Below are positions 1 to 5,494 of a stretch of 5,555 nt of DNA, in pieces. The notes beneath the pieces are model-generated. The model made no database searches. It had not been told where the DNA came from and saw only the letters and a list, made by a program, of their open reading frames with translations. Positions within the stretch are counted from its first letter, which is position 1. Each line of letters starts with the position of its first letter. The DNA is from an uncultured bacterium. GTDB taxonomy: Bacteria; Patescibacteriota; Minisyncoccia; Phycocordibacterales; PALSA-1337. The translations under genes and the position numbers were made by a program. The stretch spans positions 1-5,555 of the forward strand of contig CAIQCA010000121.1 of NCBI GenBank assembly GCA_903870235.1. Direction: 5' to 3'.

Positions 1-1
1 A

Positions 2-769
2 GACACAGAGATCGGCTTCACAAACCAACCTGGTTATGCCACTACTACACCTGTTGTCGCTTTCCTAGGTCCTCTACCTACCAATCACACTCCACCTACT
101 GCTACTGGTGGTTATTCTGGTAGTACTGGAGGTGGGGGAGGCGGAGGGACGCCTGGATACGCACTACAATTCAATGGAAGCGACAGCTACGTGGCATTCA
201 CTGGAAATATCGACATTAGTGGTGGCCCTTGGACACTAGAAGCCTGGATAAAATTAAACAGTTATCCTACTGGTGGTCGTGGTGGTGAAGTTTTGGCAAA
301 GATGAATCCGGGAACTGATGGTAGTTGGGATTTGTCCGTATCTCCCTCTGGTACAGTAGCCGGTTGTAATTATGCTTTTGCCTGTAATTCTACTGGATCA
401 GAAATTTCTCTTGGGGAGTGGCACCATATTGCCACGGTATATGACGGTAGCTCCTTACGAACTTTTCTTGATGGTACCCTTCAACAAGAATCAGCTGGTT
501 CTGGCAATAACAATATAAATGAGGGTACATGGATGGGTGAATCATCTCCTTGGACTATGCCCATAGATGGTTTGGTGGATTCTGTAAGAATTTCTAACAC
601 CGCACTGTATGATGCTGGTGGCTTTACTCCACCATCAACGTTAACGTCTACAGGAAATACGGTTGCATTGTGGCAATTCAATGAAAACACAGGCGATACA
701 ACCGCAGATTCTGGTTCAAATGGTTATACAGGAACACTCTCCGGTCCTACATGGGTGGCCGGAAGATAA
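2..769 (+). CDS. LamG-domain (concanavalin A-like) surface protein, C-terminal part
   Basis: The reading frame is open to the left edge, so this is the last 255 residues of a larger protein; the start is outside the window. Visible residues 1-52 are a Pro/Thr/Gly-rich linker with seven consecutive glycines (43-49). Residues 53 to about 240 form a LamG/Laminin_G_3-type jellyroll. Its hallmarks are YALQFNGSDSYV at 53-64, WTLEAWI at 77-83, WHHIATVYDG at 140-149, a DG-VDSVRIS strand near 189-198, and WQFNENTGD at 224-232. Two close cysteines (122 and 128) could form a disulfide, which would fit an exported location. The family generally binds carbohydrate or protein ligands on the cell surface. 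Ligand, signal peptide and anchor cannot be judged here. The protein stops right after GPTWVAGR, a segment that in tandem LamG proteins usually leads into the next module. The domain call is firm; the surface location is inferred. Confidence 0.85.
   Translation, partial: DTEIGFTNQPGYATTTPVVAFLGPLPTNHTPPTATGGYSGSTGGGGGGGTPGYALQFNGSDSYVAFTGNIDISGGPWTLEAWIKLNSYPTGGRGGEVLAKMNPGTDGSWDLSVSPSGTVAGCNYAFACNSTGSEISLGEWHHIATVYDGSSLRTFLDGTLQQESAGSGNNNINEGTWMGESSPWTMPIDGLVDSVRISNTALYDAGGFTPPSTLTSTGNTVALWQFNENTGDTTADSGSNGYTGTLSGPTWVAGR
128..148 (+). repeat. G-rich tract encoding a seven-glycine linker
   Basis: Seven consecutive GGN codons use all four glycine codons (GGA, GGT, GGG, GGC), so the tract is not a simple trinucleotide repeat. 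It encodes the flexible hinge just before the LamG jellyroll. The run of GG and GGG blocks on the coding strand could in principle form a two-tetrad G-quadruplex, but the protein-linker explanation is sufficient. Confidence 0.6.
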
Positions 770-777
770 AAATTCAC

Positions 778-807
778 TTGCTCTTAAGCACCTCTTCACT
801 GTAAAAT
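778..807 (+). promoter_or_regulatory. Putative promoter for the actin-fold gene, predicted leaderless
   Basis: A -10-like TAAAAT (802-807) matches TATAAT at five of six positions. A weak -35-like TTGCTC (778-783, three of six) lies 18 bp upstream of it. Only 7 nt separate the -10 box from the ATG at 815, so transcription would start at or beside the start codon. There is no Shine-Dalgarno sequence. The weak -35 and the AT-rich context make this tentative. Confidence 0.45.
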
Positions 808-814
808 ACACCCA

Positions 815-1915
815 ATGGCTTCCTCGAACAAACTAGGAAATTCTCCTGCTCTATTGTTAGACATACAGAGTTCATCTGTGCGCGGCTCTTTAGTCATCGG
901 AAAAAATATTATTTTTGAAATGGGGATAGAGATACCTTTACGTGGAACGGCAAACAGCAAGACATTGACAGAAAATACCTTGGAAGCTGTAAGAATCATC
1001 GTTCAAGGCATATTGAAAGATTTTATTTTGCGCAGAGATAGTGGCGACAGTAAATACAGAGCCGCAGAAATCGGGGCTGTTCACTGTATAATTTCTTCTC
1101 CCTGGCTTGTATCCCAAGCCCAGGTTGTTTCAGCGTCATTCAATAAGGAAACAAAGATTACAGACAAACTAGTCACTTCGCTTTTGGAAAACAAGGATGC
1201 CAAGCCAACTCTCCACATTACCGAAGAAGCTCATAGAACTGGTCAAATACGTGTCATTGAGAAGAAAGTTTTTGCGGTATTGCTAAATGGTTATTCAACG
1301 ACAAATTGGGTAGGAAAGTCAGCTCAGACTTTAGATGTCTCTTTTATTGTTAGTTCCGCTAGTAGTCAACTTATATCTCAAATAACTGAAATATGTGAAC
1401 TTGTATCTACAGCCAAACACATTAAGTTTCATTCATCTTTGATATTACATTATGTGTCTAGTCTCAAACTTGTTCCAGCGGCTTCTGACCATATTTGTGT
1501 ACACTTGCACAATGAGATCACTGACCTTATCAGTATCAGCAAAACCGGTAATGTATACTTTGCTTCATATCCAGTTGGTATACGTACTTTAGTCAAGAGA
1601 ATTTCTATCGCTATGGCTGTAAACGATCACACCGCCGAGTCTATGTTAGCTCTTTATGCTGACATGAACCTGGATCCGACGCATGGTCGTAACTCCAGCA
1701 TAATTATAGAAAAAATCTTGCAAGGCTGGTCACGGGAATATCATGAATTTTTGAAGATTGCTCAAGTGCCATATCATTCGCTGGTTCACGCCTTTATCTC
1801 GTCAGAAAAATACGCCAAGGTTTTCGCCAGATTGATGAGGATTCCTAGCTCACAAGCAAAGATAGAACCAATATCAGAAAATATATATCCGGAAGCTATT
1901 AACAGTCTCGCCTAG
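815..1915 (+). CDS. Degenerate FtsA/PilM-like actin-fold protein
   Basis: This is a 366-residue protein with no signal peptide or membrane segment, so it is probably cytoplasmic. Its layout follows the actin-like ATPase (FtsA/PilM) fold. Residues 12-31 resemble the phosphate-1 strand pair, with LLLDIQSSSV where FtsA-type proteins have a LDIGTS-like motif. Residues 85-102 include IISSPW. Residues 145-180 include VIEKKVFAVLLNGY. Residues 226-258 resemble phosphate-2, with HICVHLHNEITDLISI followed by SYPVG. The nucleotide-binding glycines look lost: Gln18 replaces the phosphate-1 glycine, and His230, His232 and Asn233 sit where phosphate-2 normally has Asp-x-Gly-Gly. ATP binding may therefore be weak or absent. 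The ATG at 815 is chosen because it is the first start after the upstream stop and lies 7 nt past a -10-like box. The downstream membrane-protein gene begins 27 bp later and is a plausible partner. The fold is assigned by eye; PilM, FtsA or a CPR-specific relative are all possible. Confidence 0.6.
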   Translation: MASSNKLGNSPALLLDIQSSSVRGSLVIGKNIIFEMGIEIPLRGTANSKTLTENTLEAVRIIVQGILKDFILRRDSGDSKYRAAEIGAVHCIISSPWLVSQAQVVSASFNKETKITDKLVTSLLENKDAKPTLHITEEAHRTGQIRVIEKKVFAVLLNGYSTTNWVGKSAQTLDVSFIVSSASSQLISQITEICELVSTAKHIKFHSSLILHYVSSLKLVPAASDHICVHLHNEITDLISISKTGNVYFASYPVGIRTLVKRISIAMAVNDHTAESMLALYADMNLDPTHGRNSSIIIEKILQGWSREYHEFLKIAQVPYHSLVHAFISSEKYAKVFARLMRIPSSQAKIEPISENIYPEAINSLA

Positions 1916-1927
1916 AAGCAATACTAC

Positions 1928-1936
1928 TGTTATAAT
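1928..1936 (+). promoter_or_regulatory. Extended -10 promoter for the membrane-protein gene, predicted leaderless
   Basis: TGTTATAAT is a perfect -10 hexamer (1931-1936) with the TGn extension at 1928-1930. No good -35 is seen 16-18 bp upstream, which an extended -10 can tolerate. The ATG at 1943 begins 7 nt after the last base of the box, so the predicted first transcribed base is the A of the start codon. The 27-bp gap holds no Shine-Dalgarno sequence. The gene may also be read through from the upstream gene. Confidence 0.6.
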
Positions 1937-1942
1937 TAGTCC

Positions 1943-3451
1943 ATGGTTCGACGTGTTGAAGATATAATCCCTGCAAGTCACCGCTCAATTCGCGATGTGA
2001 GTATTCGTGCTAAATCTAACCAATCGAAAGCGGTAACCACACCCAGCACTCATGTTGACCACAAGAGACATCTTGATAATGAAAAGATTGAACGTATAGA
2101 AACGAAGAAACACAGTGTTTCTGAACCGATTGAACATGGAAAGCATATTCATCTAGATAAAATTAAAAATGATGACCAAGAGCCGATTTCTTCACACAAA
2201 GTTTCATTTATCCACTCAGAAAAACCACGAAGAAAATCAACAGGGCTACGCTGGCTTTTGTTGACTGTTGGAGTGATAGTTTTGTTTGCGGGTCTTGGTT
2301 ACATCGCCTCAGTATATTTTGCCAGAGCCACATTTACGATTACACCGAAAAATGTCTCTATGGAAATAAATAGCACTTATTTAGCTTTTGATTCTACACA
2401 AAATACAGTTGCCGCTTCTGGGACCATTCCATATTCATTTATAACTGTAAAAGGTGTCGCCAGTTCAACTGTGCCAGCTACTATCGGACCAGCAATATCT
2501 ACCAAGGCACAGGGTCCAATTACTATTTATAATTCGTTTGGTACCCAGGCCCAAAGATTGGTAGCTGGAACGCGTTTTATCAATTCCTCTGGTAAGGTAT
2601 ACCGTCTAACAAGCTCCGTGGTTGTACCTGGGCTTACATCACCGTCGAAAACGGTAGTTCCTGGAACGGTTAACACCATACTAGTCGCCGATCAACCAGG
2701 AGATGCTTACAATATTACCGGAGCAGATTCTGTTAGTGATTTCAAGATAATGTCTTTCAAAGGCACTCCTAAATATGACTCTATATATGCTCGTCTAACA
2801 GCACCGATTATTGGAGGGATGGTTGGAACCCAGAGTATTGTCAGTCCATCAGTCATGGCTTCCAGCACAGTTCAAATCAGAGCGAATCTAACCACAGATT
2901 TATTACAGAAAATCCACGCCACACTTCCAGGTGGTTATGTTATGTATGATAGTGGCTACGTCTCCACATTTGCCACTTCCACAGTTATATCTATAGACAA
3001 AACACACAGCACCCTGGTTGTTCAGGGGTTAGTAAGTGGGATGATTTTCAAAAAAACAGACTTAATCAGTCGTCTAGCTGATCCTACCGCCATATCAGCT
3101 TTTGGTTCGTTGAAGTATGATACTTTAGGATTGGAGTCCCTAAGTGTAAATATAATCAATTCGGCCGCATCTACTACTTCGTCCCAAAGTACAAAAACAA
3201 AAAATTCTACACCTACTGCCGCTAAACCAATTATTTCCATGAAAATTAAGGGCACTATAAAACTGATTGGTGTTGTTCCTACCGCTGAAATAACCAAGAA
3301 AGTATTGGGCAAAACTGGAGACGAAGCGGAAAAAGTGTTCAAGCAGTATGCTCCTGTAATAGAAAGCGTCGATGGGGAAGTTATGCCGCCTTGGTCAAAA
3401 ATACCCACAAGTCCCGATCGTGTAATATTCAATGTTAAGACTATTAAATAG
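1943..3451 (+). CDS. Bitopic membrane protein, CPR 'baseplate J-like' type
   Basis: This is a 502-residue protein with one membrane span. Residues 1-101 are a hydrophilic, Lys/Arg/His-rich tail, probably cytoplasmic, starting with VRRVEDIIPASHRSIRDV. Residues 102-126 are the hydrophobic segment, preceded by KPRRK and so oriented N-in. The rest is exported and beta-rich. It starts with ARATFTITPKN (127-137). The most family-like block is 186-292: GPITIYN, RLVAGTRF, GKVYR, VVVPG, VADQPGDAYNI, FKGTPKYDSIYAR, then GG. A Ser/Thr-rich linker (about 408-426) precedes a C-terminal domain (430-502) with GKTGDEAEKVFKQYAP and a PPW motif. Uncharacterised CPR proteins with this pattern are often annotated as baseplate J/gp47-like. 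I know of no demonstrated function, and a true phage baseplate role is unlikely since no other phage gene is nearby. The preceding actin-fold gene suggests a PilM-PilN-like pairing through the tail. Topology is well supported; function is unknown. Confidence 0.7.
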   Translation: MVRRVEDIIPASHRSIRDVSIRAKSNQSKAVTTPSTHVDHKRHLDNEKIERIETKKHSVSEPIEHGKHIHLDKIKNDDQEPISSHKVSFIHSEKPRRKSTGLRWLLLTVGVIVLFAGLGYIASVYFARATFTITPKNVSMEINSTYLAFDSTQNTVAASGTIPYSFITVKGVASSTVPATIGPAISTKAQGPITIYNSFGTQAQRLVAGTRFINSSGKVYRLTSSVVVPGLTSPSKTVVPGTVNTILVADQPGDAYNITGADSVSDFKIMSFKGTPKYDSIYARLTAPIIGGMVGTQSIVSPSVMASSTVQIRANLTTDLLQKIHATLPGGYVMYDSGYVSTFATSTVISIDKTHSTLVVQGLVSGMIFKKTDLISRLADPTAISAFGSLKYDTLGLESLSVNIINSAASTTSSQSTKTKNSTPTAAKPIISMKIKGTIKLIGVVPTAEITKKVLGKTGDEAEKVFKQYAPVIESVDGEVMPPWSKIPTSPDRVIFNVKTIK

Positions 3452-3487
3452 GCCTTATATAAGCAGAATTTGTGGTTTTAGAGGCCT
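3450..3487. repeat. Paired AGGCCT boxes after the membrane-protein gene
   Basis: Two AGGCCT hexamers lie at 3450-3455 (overlapping the TAG stop) and 3482-3487. Each is self-palindromic, so together they are both a direct and an inverted repeat, and could pair as a 6-bp stem around a 26-nt loop. The loop contains most of the short palindrome CTTATATAAG, whose first two bases overlap the first box. No T-run follows, so it is not a standard intrinsic terminator. It could be chance, an mRNA 3'-end structure or a binding site. Confidence 0.25.
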
Positions 3488-3521
3488 GGTCTTCGGGTAT
3501 ATTCAAAAGCTGTCCACACCC

Positions 3522-3551
3522 TTGACGGCTAATACACCTTTCTGCTAGTAT
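3522..3551 (+). promoter_or_regulatory. Sigma70-type promoter of the infA/alpha operon
   Basis: A -35 box TTGACG (3522-3527, five of six matches) is followed after 18 bp by an extended -10, TGCTAGTAT (3543-3551; hexamer TAGTAT, four of six). The predicted transcription start is near 3558. That leaves about 15 nt of leader before the infA ATG at 3573 and excludes the in-frame GTG at 3552. It is the best-formed promoter in the window and sits in its longest intergenic gap, just before a translation operon. Confidence 0.7.
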
Positions 3552-3572
3552 GTGTGTCTGCGCAATTTCGTA

Positions 3573-3794
3573 ATGGATAACCCAGCAAAATCAGTGAATT
3601 TAGCAAAAGGCATCGTCGTTGAGGCGTTGCCCGATACTTTATTCCGAGTTGAGCTCGAAGGATCAAAAGAGATCGTTCTAGCCTATCTTGCGGGTAAGAT
3701 GAAGATGAACAGAATACGAGTTCTCATTGGGGACAAAGTAGAGCTGGTCATAGATCCATACGGAGGTAGAGCGCGAATTACTAGACGTTTTTAA
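3573..3794 (+). CDS. infA: Translation initiation factor IF-1
   Basis: This is a 73-residue protein, the usual IF-1 length, forming a single S1-like OB-fold. IF-1 binds the 30S A site during initiation and works with IF-2 and IF-3. Diagnostic segments are KGIVVEALPDTLFRVEL (about residues 10-26), LAYLAGKMKMNRIRVLIGDKVEL (the GKM-x(3)-IR-x(3)-GDKV signature of IF-1) and the C-terminal DPYGGRARITRRF, which corresponds to the family's PYD...GRI ending. An in-frame GTG at 3552 would add seven residues unlike IF-1, and it lies upstream of the predicted transcription start near 3558, so the ATG at 3573 is preferred. No Shine-Dalgarno sequence precedes it. The gene heads the alpha operon, with the bL36 gene only 7 bp downstream. 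IF-1 is commonly encoded next to bL36, which supports the call. Confidence 0.96.
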   Translation: MDNPAKSVNLAKGIVVEALPDTLFRVELEGSKEIVLAYLAGKMKMNRIRVLIGDKVELVIDPYGGRARITRRF

Positions 3795-3801
3795 ATAATA
3801 T

Positions 3802-3918
3802 ATGCGAGTAAAAGCTTCAGTCAAAAAGATTTGTCCTAAGTGCACCGTGGTCCGCCGTGGTGGTTATATCTATGTTGTCTGCAGTTCAAACCCTCGTCAT
3901 AAACAGCGTCAGGGCTAA
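3802..3918 (+). CDS. rpmJ: Ribosomal protein bL36
   Basis: This 38-residue gene encodes a small zinc-ribbon protein of the 50S subunit that packs into 23S rRNA. It begins [14 protein letters not shown] and ends NPRHKQRQG, both closely matching the bL36 family, and the length is the standard 38. The four zinc ligands are intact as Cys11, Cys14, Cys27 and His33, so this is the zinc-binding form rather than the cysteine-free paralogue. It sits 7 bp after infA and 13 bp before rpsM, the usual order. The leader is AT-rich with no Shine-Dalgarno sequence. Confidence 0.97.
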   Translation: MRVKASVKKICPKCTVVRRGGYIYVVCSSNPRHKQRQG

Positions 3919-3931
3919 TTTTTTAAATCAT

Positions 3932-4312
3932 ATGCGTATCCTCGGTATAACACTTCCAGAAAACAAAAGAATAGAGTTTGCACTCACAGCTATTTATGGT
4001 ATCGGCAACTCTCGCGCACGTCATATCCTTTCGGTTACTAAGATCGACGGTGGAGTCAAGCCAAAGGACCTAACAGTCGAACAAGAAAATGCAGTCCGTA
4101 AGCTCGTCGAGAGCTACAAAATAGAAGGTGATCTCAAACGCGAGGTCGCCTCAAATATTAAACGCTTGAAAGACATCAAGTCTTACCGCGGGAGTCGTCA
4201 CGCCCGCCATTTGCCAACACGAGGTCAGCGCACAAAGACAAATTGTCGTACAGTTCGTGGCAATGTTCGTAAGACTATGGGATCTGGTCGCCGCAAGGAA
4301 GAGAAGACATAA
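3932..4312 (+). CDS. rpsM: 30S ribosomal protein uS13
   Basis: This is a 126-residue protein (about 118 in E. coli). uS13 sits in the 30S head, contacts 16S rRNA, and its C-terminal tail reaches toward the P-site tRNA. The N-terminal part has the family's ITLPENKRIEFALTAIYGIG (residues 6-25, including the helix-turn-helix region). The middle has EGDLKREVASNIKRLKDI (65-82). The end has YRGSRHARHLPTRGQRTKTN (85-104), whose RGQRTKTN is the signature, and a basic tail to 126. The reading frame is open further upstream, to 3857, but that extension overlaps rpmJ and has no uS13 similarity. The ATG at 3932 begins MRILGITLP, which aligns with the normal N-terminus. It follows rpmJ by 13 bp, with an AT-rich leader and no Shine-Dalgarno sequence. 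Confidence 0.96.
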   Translation: MRILGITLPENKRIEFALTAIYGIGNSRARHILSVTKIDGGVKPKDLTVEQENAVRKLVESYKIEGDLKREVASNIKRLKDIKSYRGSRHARHLPTRGQRTKTNCRTVRGNVRKTMGSGRRKEEKT

Positions 4313-4356
4313 AATTCAGTCTGAAATATAAGAATTAATAAATTATTTAAATTACC

Positions 4357-4785
4357 ATGGGAAAAAAGCGAATTGTATCAACAGATGCCAAGGATGCGGG
4401 AGCAGAAAAGAAAGCTCCTTCAGTTTCATCAAAAAAGCGCGTAGAAACGGGCGTTTTGCATGTACAATCAACTTACAACAACACCAAGGTTATGTTGACC
4501 GACGATAAGGGTAATGCTCTTATGTGGGGTTCAAGCGGTGGTGCAGGTTTCCGTGGTGCCAAGAAAGGTACTCCATTTGCAGCTGCTAAGGTTGGAGAGA
4601 CTCTAGCCCTAAAGGCCGCAAATATTGGTCTCAAGGAGATTCGTGTCGTTGTTAAGGGAGTTGGATCAGGTCGCGAGTCAGCAATTCGCGGTTTTATCAG
4701 CAAAGGTGTGAACATTGTCTCTATCACAGATGAGACTCCAGTTCCATTTAACGGCCCAACACCAAAGAAGCCACGACGTGTGTAA
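4357..4785 (+). CDS. rpsK: 30S ribosomal protein uS11
   Basis: This is a 142-residue protein. uS11 lies on the 30S platform beside the E-site mRNA path. A Lys/Ala/Ser-rich N-terminal extension of about 30 residues precedes the conserved core. Core features are GVLHVQSTYNNTKVMLTDDK (32-51), WGSSGGAGFRGAKKGTPFAA (57-76), and EIRVVVKGVGSGRESAIRGF (94-113) with the family's VKG-GSGRE motif. ITDETPVPFNGPTPKKPRRV (123-142) is the tail. That tail usually reads like HNGCRPPKxRRV; here Phe and Pro-Thr replace His and Cys-Arg, a mild departure. The gene lies 44 bp after rpsM and 43 bp before rpsD, in normal alpha-operon order. Its leader is nearly all A/T, with no Shine-Dalgarno sequence. Confidence 0.96.
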   Translation: MGKKRIVSTDAKDAGAEKKAPSVSSKKRVETGVLHVQSTYNNTKVMLTDDKGNALMWGSSGGAGFRGAKKGTPFAAAKVGETLALKAANIGLKEIRVVVKGVGSGRESAIRGFISKGVNIVSITDETPVPFNGPTPKKPRRV

Positions 4786-4794
4786 TTTTCAATC

Positions 4795-4814
4795 ATTAAA
4801 ATCAAAATTTTAAT
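4795..4814. repeat. AT-only inverted repeat between rpsK and rpsD
   Basis: ATTAAAAT (4795-4802) and ATTTTAAT (4807-4814) form a perfect 8-bp inverted repeat around a CAAA loop, in the 43-bp gap 9 nt after the rpsK stop and 14 nt before the rpsD start. The stem is entirely A-T pairs and so weak, and no T-run follows. Such repeats arise easily in AT-rich gaps. A role in mRNA processing or in rpsD control is only a possibility. Confidence 0.3.
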
Positions 4815-4828
4815 ATAAACATAATCAT

Positions 4829-5434
4829 ATGCAAATCGGACCACGTTACAAAAAAGCAAGATACCTCGGAGCGCCAGTCTTCAAAAAGACTCAGACGCAA
4901 AAGTTTGCTATGCGCTCACAAGCCAAGACGACCAAGAAGAAAGGCCGTGGTGGTAAGAGTGAATATGGTCGCCAGATGCTTGAGAAACAAAAGGCTCGTT
5001 ACAGCTATGGTGTTTCTAGCGGTCAATTCGGAAATTATGTTAGCGCCGCTCTTCAGGCTAAGGGTGACAACGCCAAGAACCTTTTACGCGCTCTCGAAGG
5101 CCGTCTGGACAATATCGTCCTACGTGCTGGTTTCAGCCTCTCTCGTTCTGGCGCACGTCAAATAGTTAACCACGGTCATATCATGGTAAATGGAAAGATT
5201 GTTAATATTCCTTCTTTCCAGGTGAAGGTTGGAGATATCATAACTATCCGCGAAGGAAGCAAGAAAAAGGGTATTTTTGCCAAACTAGATGAGGATTTGA
5301 AGACTATTGCCGTTCCAGCTTGGATCAAGATCAATCCAGATACGAAAACCATCACAGTAGATGGGGAACCTGTGGCAGACATGACTGGACTCCTATTTGA
5401 CGTTCGTTCAGTGCTCGAGTTCTATACTCGCTAG
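4829..5434 (+). CDS. rpsD: 30S ribosomal protein uS4
   Basis: This is a 201-residue protein (about 206 in E. coli). uS4 is a primary 16S rRNA-binding protein that nucleates 30S body assembly. In E. coli it also represses the alpha operon. The N-terminal region starts IGPRYKKARYLGAP and contains YGRQMLEKQKARYSYGVSSG (46-65). There are no cysteines, so this is the zinc-free form. The S4 RNA-binding domain spans about 91-152: RLDNIVLRAGFSLSRSGARQ, then IVNHGHIMVNGK and VKVGDIITI. The C-terminus ends VRSVLEFYTR, against the usual FYSR. The ATG at 4829 gives the standard start and follows rpsK by 43 bp. The leader is AT-rich without a Shine-Dalgarno sequence. Autoregulation by uS4 is possible here but has no recognisable site. 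Confidence 0.96.
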   Translation: MQIGPRYKKARYLGAPVFKKTQTQKFAMRSQAKTTKKKGRGGKSEYGRQMLEKQKARYSYGVSSGQFGNYVSAALQAKGDNAKNLLRALEGRLDNIVLRAGFSLSRSGARQIVNHGHIMVNGKIVNIPSFQVKVGDIITIREGSKKKGIFAKLDEDLKTIAVPAWIKINPDTKTITVDGEPVADMTGLLFDVRSVLEFYTR

Positions 5435-5494
5435 ACATTGAGGACATTTTAATGTATTATTAGAAATCTTTTTATATAATTAATAAAAAAATAT

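Noticed and set aside
481..690. Reverse-strand open frame inside the LamG gene
   Set aside because: It has no recognisable domain and lies wholly within a clearly coding LamG jellyroll on the + strand.
779..790. TGCT-CTTA-AGCA hairpin after the LamG gene as a terminator
   Set aside because: The stem is only 4 bp, no T-run follows, and it overlaps the putative promoter.
3022..3432. 136-codon reverse-strand open frame
   Set aside because: It overlaps the C-terminal part of the membrane-protein gene, and its composition looks like an antisense shadow with no known motif.
1943..3451. Phage tail or contractile injection system, from the baseplate J-like resemblance
   Set aside because: The protein is membrane-anchored with a long cytoplasmic tail, and no sheath, tube, spike or other phage gene is present; the resemblance is to a CPR family, not to a working baseplate.
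3510..3518. CTGTCCACA as a DnaA box
   Set aside because: It is a single site with two mismatches to TTATCCACA and no cluster of boxes, so an origin is not supported.
3857..3931. Upstream extension of rpsM
   Set aside because: These 25 codons overlap rpmJ in another frame and do not resemble uS13; the ATG at 3932 matches the family N-terminus.
4473..4859. 128-codon reverse-strand open frame across rpsK and the start of rpsD
   Set aside because: It is antisense to highly conserved ribosomal protein genes and has no family features.
4905..5165. 86-codon + strand frame inside rpsD
   Set aside because: It is the alternate frame of the well-supported uS4 gene, with no independent start signal or recognisable product.
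5475..5480. Perfect TATAAT before rpoA as an internal promoter
   Set aside because: No -35 or TGn extension accompanies it, and the surrounding sequence is almost all A/T, so a chance match is likely.
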